A DNA stretch of 64,000 bases from Streptomyces finlayi (GCF_014216315.1 NZ_CP045702.1:5456001-5520000), one strand, 5' to 3'; positions 37,162-45,540 are shown, counted from the stretch's first letter. Program-made: numbers and translations. The notes: generated from the sequence alone by a model not told the origin.

Positions 37162-38441
37162 GCACGCCCCTCATCTCCGGCGCCGTCCTGCTGCTCGTCG
37201 TCGGCTGGCTCGCGGCCTGTGCGGAGGCGGGCATCGCCCGTACGTCGAGCTTCCGGGCCGCCGAGGCGGTCCGGTCCGGGCGGCGCGGCAGCGCCAAGCT
37301 GGAACAGGTCGCGGCCGACCCGACGCGTTATCTCAACGTGGCCCTGCTGGTGCGGGTCGCCTGCGAGATGTCGGCCGGGGTGCTGGTCACGTACGCCTGT
37401 CTGAAGGAATTCCCGGAGACCTGGGAGGCGCTGGCCGTGGCGATGGGCGTCATGGTCCTCGTCTCGTACGTCGCCATCGGGGTCTCCCCGCGCACCATCG
37501 GCCGCCAGCACCCGCTGAACACGGCGACGGCTGCGGCGTACGTCCTGCTGCCGCTGGCCAGGATCATGGGGCCGATTCCGCAGCTGCTGATCCTTCTCGG
37601 CAACGCGCTGACCCCCGGCAAGGGCTTCCGCAAGGGGCCGTTCGCCAGCGAGGCCGAACTGCGTGCCATGGTCGACCTGGCCGAGCAGGAGTCGCTGATC
37701 GAGGACGACGAGCGCCGCATGGTGCACTCGGTCTTCGAACTCGGCGACACGCTCGCACGCGAGGTGATGGTTCCGCGCACGGACCTGGTCTGCATCGAGC
37801 GTTACAAGACGATCCGCCAGGCACTGACGCTGGCGCTGCGCTCGGGCTTCTCGCGCATACCGGTGACCGGGGAGAACGAGGACGACATCGTCGGCATGGT
37901 GTATCTGAAGGACCTGGTCCGCAAGACGCACGTCAACCGGGAGTCGGAGGCCGATCCGGTCTCCACGGCGATGCGGCCGGCCGCGTTCGTGCCGGACACG
38001 AAGAACGCCGGCGATCTGCTGCGCGAGATGCAGCAGGACCGCAGCCATGTCGCCGTCGTCATCGACGAGTACGGCGGCACGGCGGGCATCGTCACCATCG
38101 AGGACATCCTGGAGGAGATCGTCGGCGAGATCACCGACGAGTACGACCGTGAGCTGCCGCCCGTGCAGCCGCTGGAGAACGGCCGCTTCCGGGTCACGGC
38201 CAGGCTCGACATCGGCGACCTCGGGGAGCTCTTCGGCCTCGACGAGTACGACGACGAAGACGTCGAGACGGTGGGCGGCCTCCTCGCCAAGGCGCTGGGC
38301 AGGGTCCCGATCGCGGGCGCATCGTCCGTGGTGGACCTCCCCGACGGCCGCAGGCTCCGGCTGACCGCCGAGTCTCCTGCGGGCCGCCGGAACAAGATCG
38401 TCACGGTGCTGGCGGAACCGCAGGAGGCGGAGACCGTATGA
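37158..38441 (+). CDS. HlyC/CorC family protein (CNNM/DUF21 + CBS pair)
   Basis: The 427-residue membrane protein has a DUF21/CNNM transmembrane domain (about residues 1-150, four hydrophobic segments). A tandem CBS pair follows (about 185-310, EVMVPRTDLVCIE, then the typical VVIDEYGGTAGIVTIEDILEEIVGEI), with a C-terminal CorC_HlyC domain (about 335-425). Members are linked to magnesium or cobalt efflux; 'hemolysin' is a historical name. The GTG start overlaps ybeY, and its stop overlaps the next gene (ATGA). Confidence 0.93.
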   Translation: MSTPLISGAVLLLVVGWLAACAEAGIARTSSFRAAEAVRSGRRGSAKLEQVAADPTRYLNVALLVRVACEMSAGVLVTYACLKEFPETWEALAVAMGVMVLVSYVAIGVSPRTIGRQHPLNTATAAAYVLLPLARIMGPIPQLLILLGNALTPGKGFRKGPFASEAELRAMVDLAEQESLIEDDERRMVHSVFELGDTLAREVMVPRTDLVCIERYKTIRQALTLALRSGFSRIPVTGENEDDIVGMVYLKDLVRKTHVNRESEADPVSTAMRPAAFVPDTKNAGDLLREMQQDRSHVAVVIDEYGGTAGIVTIEDILEEIVGEITDEYDRELPPVQPLENGRFRVTARLDIGDLGELFGLDEYDDEDVETVGGLLAKALGRVPIAGASSVVDLPDGRRLRLTAESPAGRRNKIVTVLAEPQEAETV

Positions 38442-38791
38442 CGCCGCAGGAGCTGAGGGCGTTCTGTCTGGAGTTCAACGCGAGCGTGGAGGAATTCCCG
38501 TTCGGGCCCGAGGCATCGGTCTTCAAGGTGCTCGGCAAGATGTTCGCGCTCAGTGTGCTGGACGCCCGCCCGCTGACGGTGAACCTGAAGTGCGACCCGG
38601 ACGACGCGATCCGGCTCCGTGAGGAGCACGACGCGATCGTTCCGGGCCGGCACATGAACAAGCGCCACTGGAACACCGTGACGGTCTCCGGCCTCCCCGA
38701 CGGAATGGTCCGGGAGCTGATCGAGGACTCCTACGACCTGGTGGTGGCGGGCCTGCCGAAGGCGGAACGGCTCCGCCTCGACCGCCCCTGA
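38438..38791 (+). CDS. MmcQ/YjbR family protein
   Basis: The 117-residue protein is of the YjbR (DUF419) fold. The family pattern is seen in LRAFCLEFNASVEEFPFGPE (residues 5-24), VFKVLGKMFAL, and the closing MNKRHWNTVTVSGLPD with IEDSYDLVVAGLPKAER. The fold is thought to bind DNA or a small ligand, but no activity is established. It is translationally coupled to the CorC-type gene. Confidence 0.9.
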   Translation: MTPQELRAFCLEFNASVEEFPFGPEASVFKVLGKMFALSVLDARPLTVNLKCDPDDAIRLREEHDAIVPGRHMNKRHWNTVTVSGLPDGMVRELIEDSYDLVVAGLPKAERLRLDRP

Positions 38792-38811
38792 CCGCGGTCG
38801 TGGCTCTGGCT

Positions 38812-38817
38812 TATGCT
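38812..38817 (+). promoter_or_regulatory. -10 element of the cytidine-deaminase-like gene (leaderless)
   Basis: TATGCT lies 6 nt before the ATG at 38824. It gives the gene its own promoter at the end of the phoH operon. Confidence 0.5.
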
Positions 38818-38823
38818 CGGGCC

Positions 38824-39192
38824 ATGACCGAGAGCACCGACCCCCAGAGCACCGCACCCGCAGCCGAGGACCGCAAGCTCATCACGCTGGCCCGCTCCAC
38901 GCGGGCGCGCAACGGAGTGCCCGAGGGCGCCGCCGTCCGTGACGAGACAGGGCGCACATACGTCGCGGGCACCGTCGATCTCGGCTCGCTCAAGCTCAGC
39001 GCCCTGCGGACCGCGGTCGCGATGGCCGTGGCGAGCGGCGCGAAGTCCCTGGAGGCTGCGGCCGTGGTCACCGAGGCCGGGACCCCGGCGGACGAGGACC
39101 GTGCGGCGGTGCGCGACCTGGGCGGCCCGCAGACCCCGGTGCTGCTGGCAGGCCCCGACGGGACCGTGCGGCTCACCATCCAGGCCGGCTGA
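38824..39192 (+). CDS. Cytidine-deaminase-fold protein lacking catalytic residues
   Basis: The 122-residue protein aligns by eye with cytidine deaminase. KLSALRTAVAMAVASGAKSL takes the place of the catalytic CAERTALFKAVSEG segment, and the stretch ending LGGPQTPVLLAGPDG takes the place of the PCGxCRQxL zinc-binding region. Cys of the CAE motif is Ser, the catalytic Glu is Leu, and both cysteines of the second motif are missing, so zinc binding and deamination are not expected. The gene sits in the yjbR-era interval, where Streptomyces genomes carry a gene often labelled cytidine deaminase. A structural or ligand-sensing role is possible. Confidence 0.7.
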   Translation: MTESTDPQSTAPAAEDRKLITLARSTRARNGVPEGAAVRDETGRTYVAGTVDLGSLKLSALRTAVAMAVASGAKSLEAAAVVTEAGTPADEDRAAVRDLGGPQTPVLLAGPDGTVRLTIQAG

Positions 39193-39359
39193 ATCCTGGT
39201 CCGGCCGTCCGGCCGTCCGGCCGTTCCGTCGTCCGCCCCTTCGGCTGACCGCGTGGGCGGACCTCCCGACAGGAGCGAAACCTTCCCAAGTCCCTGAAGA
39301 ATCAAGGGTCTTTCCCTTGTAATCGCTGCTCCGCTGCGCATCAATGAACAGCAGTTCAT

Positions 39360-39374
39360 CCGACGGACCGTCAG
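39360..39374. promoter_or_regulatory. Palindrome upstream of secreted protein gene 1
   Basis: CCGACGG-A-CCGTCAG is a 7-1-7 palindrome with one mismatch, related to the site at 40220. It lies 238 bp before the ATG at 39613. The rest of this 420-bp gap holds short CCGGCCGT repeats (39199-39230), a CAAGGG/CCCTTG hairpin (39303-39319) and a TGAAC/GTTCA hairpin (39345-39358), with no convincing gene. Confidence 0.5.
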
Positions 39375-39612
39375 ATATGCGGACGGCCGGGTCCGGGGTG
39401 CGAGCCGCAGCCCCGTACCGCCTCCGGCCGTCCGGCCCTCCGCGCGGCGCGCTTCCCCGCCCGCGGACGGTCCGCGCACACCCTCCACGCAGCCCTGCAG
39501 CGCTGTGCCCGTACGCCGTAGACCGGACCACGGGCCCGGTGGGACCCCCTGTGCGGATCCGTGCGCCTTCGTGCGGCAGACGACAACTCCCTGACAAGGG
39601 AAGGGGAACCGA

Positions 39613-40101
39613 ATGAGACCCAGCAGACTCGGTATCGGTGCGGCCCTGGCCGCGGGCGCCCTCGCCGTGAGCGGACTGGCGCTCGCGCCTGCCGCGGCGG
39701 CGGTGACGCCGACGGACGCCAAGGCGGACTACGACTGCGGGAGCTTCGGCGGTGGCGACGCCAACCTCCGGGCCGTGCAGTCGGGCAGCAGCATCACCAT
39801 CACCGTCAGCACCTCCGTCGTCACGCCTCTGCCCATCGGGGCGGGCGCCGCGACCACCACACTCAAGCTGACCCGTAACGGCGGTCCGGCAACGGCCACC
39901 TTCGCGGGCAGCAGCAACCCGTCCATCCCGGCGTTCAGCGCGTTCCGCAGCGGGCCGCTGACCAGCGCCACCGCTTTCGCTCCCGGTAACACCCTCGACT
40001 CGTACTTCGCGGGTACCGCGCTCACGCTCAAGATCTTCGGTACGACGGTCGCCTGCGAAGCGGTCACCTCGCAGACTCCGGGGCCGTTCGTCGTCAACTG
40101 A
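39613..40101 (+). CDS. Small secreted protein of unknown function
   Basis: The 162-residue protein has a clear Sec signal peptide (RPSRLGIGAALAAGALAVSG, then LALAPAAAA with cleavage after about residue 30). The mature part is Ser/Thr/Gly-rich with alternating beta-strand character and two cysteines, in YDCGSFGG and VACEAV, that could form a disulphide. No known domain is recognised. AAGGGGA lies 6 nt before the ATG. With the next two genes it forms a set of extracytoplasmic proteins. A small beta-rich partner protein in a surface complex is a reasonable inference. Confidence 0.75.
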   Translation: MRPSRLGIGAALAAGALAVSGLALAPAAAAVTPTDAKADYDCGSFGGGDANLRAVQSGSSITITVSTSVVTPLPIGAGAATTTLKLTRNGGPATATFAGSSNPSIPAFSAFRSGPLTSATAFAPGNTLDSYFAGTALTLKIFGTTVACEAVTSQTPGPFVVN

Positions 40102-40219
40102 CCGGTCCTGGTTGCCCCACGGCCGCTGCCGCCGCACCGATCGGCGGCAGCGGCCCACCGGCGTTCCTGTCATCCGGTGCGCACCGGACCTGCCGCTTGA
40201 CAGCGGAAGTTGACAGTAT

Positions 40220-40234
40220 CTGATGGACCATCAG
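40220..40234. promoter_or_regulatory. Palindrome upstream of secreted protein gene 2
   Basis: CTGATGG-A-CCATCAG is a perfect 7-1-7 palindrome directly downstream of two TTGACA hexamers (40197-40202 and 40210-40215). It lies 115 bp before the ATG at 40350. Position and symmetry suggest an operator. Confidence 0.6.
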
Positions 40235-40349
40235 CTCAGACATTTCGCGTGCCTTGACTTCTTCTGCCGGTCGGTCGTCAATGGCCGCCCGTAGGCGCAG
40301 AAGCACCACAGAGCCGCTGCGCCCACACCATCAGGAGGGGGCACGAACC

Positions 40350-41702
40350 ATGGCACAACTGGGACCGCCGAGCCGAAGATCCGCTGGGCGAAGGCGCCGT
40401 TGGGCGGCAGTCGTGGGGGTGACCGCACTCGCGGTCGCCGGGGGAGGGGTGCTGGCGCCCCCCGCCGGAGCGACGGCCGGGGCCTCGGCGGCGGTGGACT
40501 TCGCCACCCGCTGCGTGCCGCCGCCGATCGCGGGCATCCCGCCGATCGAGGGCACGACCACCGCGCAGATCACCGTCGACAACACCACTCCCACGGTGGG
40601 TGACACGGTCACCGTGACCTACAAGGTCGTCAAGCCGGCGGCCAGCAACCCCGTGGACCTGCCGTTGCCCGCCGACATCATGACGCCCACCGGGAAGCTG
40701 ACCCTGGCCGGGGCCCAGACCGGCTCCGTCACCGTCACGGGGCCGAAGAAGAACGCACCGGTGCCCGGCCTGGGTGAGTTCCCGCCCTTCGAGATGACCG
40801 GCACCTTCGTGGTCACCGCACCCGGCGAGATCAGGCTGTCGCCCGGTGACTACAACATCCACACCAGCTACCTCATGGAGCTGGACACCCCCTGCACAGT
40901 GAAGAACCCGCCCGCCCCGGTCTCCGAGACGATCACCGCGACGGGCGGTGGCGGCCCGGTCAACGAACGCGCCATCACCCTGGGCACGGCTTCGGGGAAG
41001 CCCGGAGAGCGGGTGACCGTGACCGGAACCAGGTTCACCCCGGACGCCGAGGTGACCGTCGCCGGCTGGAACGGCTCCGCGCCGACCGCCGACAAGATCA
41101 CCTCCAAGGTGGCCGCCGGTGGCGGCTTCACCTTCCGGCCGAAGATCACCGATCCGTCGACCATCGGCATCGTCGCGTTCGAGGGCACGAGCTGGGACCC
41201 GGCGAAGGGCGCGGGCCCTGCCGCGTACTCCCTCGTCGGCGACGTGCCCCCGCTCAGTCAGCGGATCGACACCCTGGTGAAGGGCGGCAGCCTGTCCATG
41301 ACCCAGGTCGGCGACACCGTCGAGCTGACGGCAGTCGACTTCGGCAAGGGCGGCGCGTCCACCGGGGCGCTGAACACGGTGACGGTCAAGGACTTCCGCG
41401 GCGGACCCGCGGGCTGGTCCCTGACCGGCAGAGTCACCGACTTCACCGGTCCGGGCGGCGCGGCCGTCGACGCCGGGGAGCTGAGCTGGACCCCGGCCTG
41501 CGCGACCAAGGCCGGCAGCCCGAGTACGTGTGCCGCCGGCTCCGAGGGCGCTGTCGGCAGTGCGGGGGCGACCCTGGCCTCCACACCGAACGCCGCTTTC
41601 ACCGGCGGCGAGTTCACCGTCGACGCCGGGCTCTCCCTCGACGTACCCGAGTTCACGGCCCCCGGTGCCTACTCCGGCGTCCTGACCCTCACCCTCTCCT
41701 GA
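40350..41702 (+). CDS. Secreted WxL-like surface protein
   Basis: The 450-residue protein has a twin-arginine-rich N-terminus and a signal peptide (about residues 1-42, ending PPAGATAG). Beta-sandwich repeats follow, and one reads as an Ig-like segment (ITLGTASGKPGERVTVTGTRF, about 211-231). The C-terminal 150 residues resemble a WxL domain. NTVTVKDFRGGPAGWSLTGRVTDF carries a W-x-L motif, and the end reads FTAPGAYSGVLTLTLS, where Firmicute WxL proteins end with YTATLTWTL. WxL domains bind peptidoglycan non-covalently. AGGAGG precedes the ATG. The next gene encodes a DUF916-type protein, the usual WxL partner. Confidence 0.65.
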   Translation: MAQLGPPSRRSAGRRRRWAAVVGVTALAVAGGGVLAPPAGATAGASAAVDFATRCVPPPIAGIPPIEGTTTAQITVDNTTPTVGDTVTVTYKVVKPAASNPVDLPLPADIMTPTGKLTLAGAQTGSVTVTGPKKNAPVPGLGEFPPFEMTGTFVVTAPGEIRLSPGDYNIHTSYLMELDTPCTVKNPPAPVSETITATGGGGPVNERAITLGTASGKPGERVTVTGTRFTPDAEVTVAGWNGSAPTADKITSKVAAGGGFTFRPKITDPSTIGIVAFEGTSWDPAKGAGPAAYSLVGDVPPLSQRIDTLVKGGSLSMTQVGDTVELTAVDFGKGGASTGALNTVTVKDFRGGPAGWSLTGRVTDFTGPGGAAVDAGELSWTPACATKAGSPSTCAAGSEGAVGSAGATLASTPNAAFTGGEFTVDAGLSLDVPEFTAPGAYSGVLTLTLS

Positions 41703-41769
41703 GACCTGTCACCCACGGCAGGCCGGACGCGCACCCGTCCGGCCCGCCCCGAACCCGGGGGTCCGCACC

Positions 41770-42714
41770 GTGCGCAGACTGTCCGCACTGCTCCTGGCCG
41801 CGACCGCCCTGCTGTACGCCGCCCCGGGCACCGCCCGGGCCGCCGACAACGGGGAGTGGTCCGTCGAGCCCGCGTCCTTCGGGACGGGGCGCCCGTACTT
41901 CTACCTCTCCACCGGTCCCGGCACCACGCTCACCGACCGGGTCACCGTGACCAACAAGACCGCCCGCCCCCTGACCTTCCGGCTGTACGCCGCCGACGCC
42001 TACAACACGGCCCGCGACGGCGGCTTCGCCGTCCGCACCCACGACGAGCCCAGGCGGGGAGTCGGCGCCTGGGCGAAGCCGGCCCGCGACCGGGTCACGG
42101 TCCCCGCGCGCTCCTCGGTCACCGTCCCGTACACCCTCAACGTCCCCGAGGCCGCGGAGCCGGGCGACCATCCCGGTGCGATCGTGGCCCTCGACGAGCG
42201 CGTCGCCCCCGGCGGGCCGGGCGCGGTCGCCGTCGGCGTCCGGAGGGCGGTCGCGGCCCGGGTCTATCTGCGGGTGAACGGGCCGACCATGCCCGCCCTC
42301 ACCGTCGAAGACCTGTCGGTCGAGCACACCCGGCCGCTGATCCCCGGCACCGGGACGAGCCGCGCCGTCATCTCGTACACGCTCCACAACCGCGGCAACG
42401 TCACGCTCAGTCCCGAGGTCGTCCTGAGGGCCGAGGGCCTCTTCGGCCGGACGCTGCTCGCCCGCGATCTGAAGAAGATCCCCTCCGAACTGCTGCCCCG
42501 CCAGAAGGTCCGGCTCACCGAACCCTGGGCCGGCGCCCCCCAGCTGGAATGGGGCCGGATCGAGCTCACCGCGGGCGCGCGGGACACCAGGGAGACCGCG
42601 GGGGTCTCGTACATCGCGCTGCCCTGGCCGTTCGCAGCGGTTCTGCTGGTGATCGTCGCAACGGGTACGGGCCTGTGGATACGGGCACGCCGACGCCGTC
42701 CGCACCCCTCCTGA
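41770..42714 (+). CDS. DUF916/WxL-interacting-type membrane-anchored protein
   Basis: The 314-residue protein has a signal peptide (residues 1-24) and a beta-rich extracellular region, and ends with a transmembrane helix (about 282-302, LPWPFAAVLLVIVATGTGLW) and a basic cytoplasmic tail RARRRRPHPS. The extracellular part has the DUF916-type pattern FYLSTGPGTTLTDRVTVTNKTARPLTFRLYAADAYNT (residues about 45-81), followed by a second beta domain with HNRGNVTLSPEVVLRAEG. This is the architecture of the peptidoglycan-binding/WxL-interacting proteins in Csc clusters. The GTG start lies 67 bp after the WxL-like gene, so the two are probably cotranscribed. Confidence 0.75.
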   Translation: MRRLSALLLAATALLYAAPGTARAADNGEWSVEPASFGTGRPYFYLSTGPGTTLTDRVTVTNKTARPLTFRLYAADAYNTARDGGFAVRTHDEPRRGVGAWAKPARDRVTVPARSSVTVPYTLNVPEAAEPGDHPGAIVALDERVAPGGPGAVAVGVRRAVAARVYLRVNGPTMPALTVEDLSVEHTRPLIPGTGTSRAVISYTLHNRGNVTLSPEVVLRAEGLFGRTLLARDLKKIPSELLPRQKVRLTEPWAGAPQLEWGRIELTAGARDTRETAGVSYIALPWPFAAVLLVIVATGTGLWIRARRRRPHPS

Positions 42715-42771
42715 GGCGTCCCCGGCAAGGTCCGCGGCGGCCCGTTGTACACCGCAGCCGCCGCGATCGGG

Positions 42772-42777
42772 GAGAAT
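42772..42777 (+). promoter_or_regulatory. -10 element of era (leaderless)
   Basis: GAGAAT lies 7 nt before the era ATG. Confidence 0.4.
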
Positions 42778-42784
42778 GGGCGCC

Positions 42785-43726
42785 ATGAGCGCTCGTACCC
42801 TTGAGAACAACGCCCCCCATCGGGCCGGCTTCGCCTGCTTCGTGGGCCGCCCCAACGCGGGCAAGTCCACCCTCACGAACGCTCTGGTCGGTCAGAAGGT
42901 GGCGATCACCTCGAACCGCCCCCAGACCACCCGGCACACGGTGCGCGGCATCGTGCACCGTGAGGACGCGCAGCTGATCCTGGTCGACACCCCCGGCCTC
43001 CACAAGCCGCGCACACTGCTCGGGGAACGGCTGAACGACGTCGTGCGGACCACCTGGGCCGAGGTCGACGTCATCGGCTTCTGCCTGCCCGCCGACCAGA
43101 AGCTCGGCCCCGGCGACAAGTTCATCATCAAGGAACTCGCGGGCATCAAGAAGACGCCGAAGATCGCGATCATCACGAAGACCGACCTGGTCAACTCCAA
43201 GACACTCCGCGAGCAGCTACTGGCCGTCTCCCGCCTCGGCGAGGAGCTCGGCTTCCAGTGGGCCGAGATCATCCCGGTCTCCGCGGTCAAGGGTGACCAG
43301 GTGGATCTGCTGGCCGACCTGATCGCCCCGCTGCTCCCGGAGAGTCCGCCGCTCTACCCGGAGGGTGACCTCACCGACGAGCCCGAGATGGTGATGGTCG
43401 CGGAACTGATCCGCGAGGCCGCGCTGGAAGGCGTGCGGGACGAGCTGCCGCACTCGATCGCGGTGGTCGTCGAGGAGATGCTGCCGCGCGAGGACCGGCC
43501 GGCGGACAGGCCGCTGCTGGACATCCACGCGAACGTGTACATCGAGCGGCCCAGCCAGAAGGGCATCATCATCGGCCCGCAGGGCAAGCGGCTCAAGGAA
43601 GTCGGCACGAAGTCGCGCAAGCACATCGAGGCGCTGCTCGGTACGCCGGTCTTCCTGGACCTGCACGTGAAGGTTGCCAAGGACTGGCAGCGGGACCCGA
43701 AGCAGCTGCGCAAGCTCGGCTTCTAG
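42785..43726 (+). CDS. era: GTPase Era
   Basis: The 313-residue essential GTPase binds 16S rRNA and the 30S subunit. It has G1 GRPNAGKST (about residues 21-29), the switch NRPQTTRHTVRG, G3 DTPGLHKP, G4 TKTD and G5 SAVKG. The C-terminal KH domain has IIIGPQGKRLKEVGTKSRKHIE (about 260-281). The ATG at 42785 is preferred to an in-frame ATG three codons earlier, which overlaps the -10-like box. In many genomes era follows ybeY-corC directly; here the YjbR gene, the deaminase-like gene and the surface cluster lie between. Confidence 0.96.
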   Translation: MSARTLENNAPHRAGFACFVGRPNAGKSTLTNALVGQKVAITSNRPQTTRHTVRGIVHREDAQLILVDTPGLHKPRTLLGERLNDVVRTTWAEVDVIGFCLPADQKLGPGDKFIIKELAGIKKTPKIAIITKTDLVNSKTLREQLLAVSRLGEELGFQWAEIIPVSAVKGDQVDLLADLIAPLLPESPPLYPEGDLTDEPEMVMVAELIREAALEGVRDELPHSIAVVVEEMLPREDRPADRPLLDIHANVYIERPSQKGIIIGPQGKRLKEVGTKSRKHIEALLGTPVFLDLHVKVAKDWQRDPKQLRKLGF

Positions 43727-43755
43727 GTTCCGGGTTCTTCCTGGCTACGTGGATC

Positions 43756-44022
43756 TCACGCACCCTCCTTGAGGATGCGTGAGATCAGCGTGCGCTGGGC
43801 CTCGGTCAGTGCGGGGTCAGCGCAGTGCACGGTCCGGTCGCCGACCGTGATCCGGTAGCGGAAGCCGTCCGGGACGCCGGGGGCGGGCTCGGCCTGGCCG
43901 GTGATGAGCGCGGATTCGGCCAGGGCCTCCCAGTCGGCCGCGTCGGGCAGGGCCGTGGTGTCCACCTCGCGGTGGCGTGCGATGCCGGCGAATCCGCCGG
44001 TCCGGCTCACCTGAATCCGCAT
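43756..44022 (-). CDS. Emfourin-type inhibitor of the adjacent M4 protease
   Basis: The 88-residue protein begins MRIQVSRTGGFAGIARHREV and continues with a DWEALAESAL helix and FRYRITVGDRTVHCADPALTEAQR. The pattern R-x-GGFAG-x near the N-terminus and YRITVGD in the middle is that of emfourin, the protealysin inhibitor encoded beside M4 proteases. It lies downstream of the protease on the same strand, separated by a 30-bp-repeat array. Inhibition of the cognate protease is inferred from this pairing. No signal peptide is present, in line with a cytosolic inhibitor. Confidence 0.8.
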   Translation of the reverse strand: MRIQVSRTGGFAGIARHREVDTTALPDAADWEALAESALITGQAEPAPGVPDGFRYRITVGDRTVHCADPALTEAQRTLISRILKEGA

Positions 44023-44092
44023 GGGTCCCCTGCCTGGTCGGTGGTGCGGGTTGTTGACCGTGCGTGTGGTTGTGCAGTGCGGTCGTGCCATG

Positions 44093-44233
44093 TCCTCAAA
44101 CGCCGGACGGGCTCGAAAGATGCCCTCAATCGCCGGGCGGGCTCGAAAGATGCCCTCAATCGCCGGGCGGGCTTGGAGTGCCGGGCTGGTTTGAAGGGTG
44201 CTCTCAGTCGCCGGGCGGGCTTGGAGTGGCCGG
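44093..44233 (+). repeat. 30-bp tandem repeat array (CGCCGGGCGGGCT family)
   Basis: Two exact-period units (44093-44122 and 44123-44152), beginning TCCTCAAACGCCGGACGGGCT and CCCTCAATCGCCGGGCGGGCT and each ending CGAAAGATG, are followed by diverging copies at 44153 and about 44201. The array occupies the 296-bp gap between the protease and inhibitor genes. I see no gene or promoter in it. Confidence 0.8.
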
Positions 44234-44318
44234 ACCGGACTGACGTGGCGGATGGCGTCGGGGTGACCGGGCCGGTCCGAAGGGCCCGGACCGGCCCGGC
44301 CCAGGCGGTCAGGTCGGG

Positions 44319-45395
44319 CTAGGTGGTGGGTACGCCTACCTCCGACCAGGCCTTTGTCACCGCCTCCGCCTCGTCTCCCGTGCCGAAGCGGGTCTTCGCC
44401 GCTGTCACCGTCAGTCGGGCGAACGTCGCGAAGTCCGCGTCCGAGGCCAGTTCGCCGCCCGTGAGGACGTCGAACCAGATCTGGCCCGCCCGTTCCCACG
44501 CCTTGCCGCCGAGTGCGGTGGCCAGCAGGTGGAACGCGCGGTTGGGGATGCCGGAGTTGAGGTGGACCCCGCCGTTGTCCTCCTCCGTCTCGATGTAGTC
44601 GTCCATCGTCGCGGGCTGCGGGTCCTTGCCGAGTACGTCGTCGTCGTACGCCGTGCCCGGAGCCTTCATCGAGCGCAGGGCCACCCCGCTGACCCGCGGC
44701 GCGAGCAGACCCGCGCCGATCAGCCAGTCGGCCTCCCGCGCGCTCTGGCCCAGGGAGTACTGCTTCACCAGTGCGCCGAAGACGTCCGAGACGGACTCGT
44801 TGAGCGCGCCCGGCTGGCCCTCGTACACCAGGTTGGCCGTGTACTGCGTCAGCCCGTGCGCCAGTTCGTGGGCGATCACGTCGATGGCGACCGTGAAGTC
44901 GAGGAAGATCTCCCCGTCCCCGTCCCCGAACACCATCTGCTCGCCGTCGAAGAACGCGTTGTTGTACTGCTCGTCGTAGTGCACGGAGCCGATGAGCGGC
45001 AGCCCGTTCCCGTCGATCGAACTGCGGCCGTACTCCTTGTGCAGCAGTTCGAACGTCGCGCCGAGCCCCGCGTACGCGCGGTTGACGCTCGCGTCCTGGG
45101 TGGGCTCCTCGCCCTCGTCGCGGACCTGGTGGCCCGGCAGGTCGGTGCCGTGACGGCAGTCGTACAGGGTCCGGTGCGGAGTGGTGGGGGGAGTGCCGGC
45201 CGTGCTCCGGACGGTGGGGACGCCGGCCAGGGCGGTCAGCCTGCGGCGGGCACGTTTGGCGGCGTCGGCCTCCAGGGTCCGGCGTGCGGGACCGGAGAGG
45301 AGGGGGTCGCCCGACTGCGACAGCTTGTCGAGGATCTGGGGCGGCACGATGGTGCAGAAGACGGGGCTTGGCCCGTTGCTGAGGCGAGGCTGCAT
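44319..45395 (-). CDS. Protealysin-like M4 metalloprotease
   Basis: The 358-residue thermolysin-family protease carries the zinc motif VIAHELAHGLTQ (HExxH, about residues 177-188), the third ligand in NESVSDVFG and the conserved DNGGVHLNSGIPNRAF with the catalytic His region. It has no Sec signal peptide. The short N-terminal region FCTIVPPQILDKL is the compact protealysin-type propeptide, unlike the 200-residue propeptide of secreted thermolysins. Protealysins are made intracellularly and self-activate by propeptide removal. A probable emfourin gene follows. It diverges from leuA. Confidence 0.9.
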   Translation of the reverse strand: MQPRLSNGPSPVFCTIVPPQILDKLSQSGDPLLSGPARRTLEADAAKRARRRLTALAGVPTVRSTAGTPPTTPHRTLYDCRHGTDLPGHQVRDEGEEPTQDASVNRAYAGLGATFELLHKEYGRSSIDGNGLPLIGSVHYDEQYNNAFFDGEQMVFGDGDGEIFLDFTVAIDVIAHELAHGLTQYTANLVYEGQPGALNESVSDVFGALVKQYSLGQSAREADWLIGAGLLAPRVSGVALRSMKAPGTAYDDDVLGKDPQPATMDDYIETEEDNGGVHLNSGIPNRAFHLLATALGGKAWERAGQIWFDVLTGGELASDADFATFARLTVTAAKTRFGTGDEAEAVTKAWSEVGVPTT

Positions 45396-45540
45396 GCCAA
45401 AAACTGTGGCACTCCGTGACGACGCTGTCGCCGATTGCGAAGATGATTGACGAAATGGAGTGATAGGTCACTGTTCACCCGTTACCGATGCCCCGGTCCC
45501 GCATACTGATACGGCACCGGCGTCCCGGGGGCCTCTCGGG

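Noticed and set aside
44093..44233. CRISPR-like array
   Set aside because: The 30-bp units are contiguous with no unique spacers and no cas genes nearby, so they are a plain tandem repeat.
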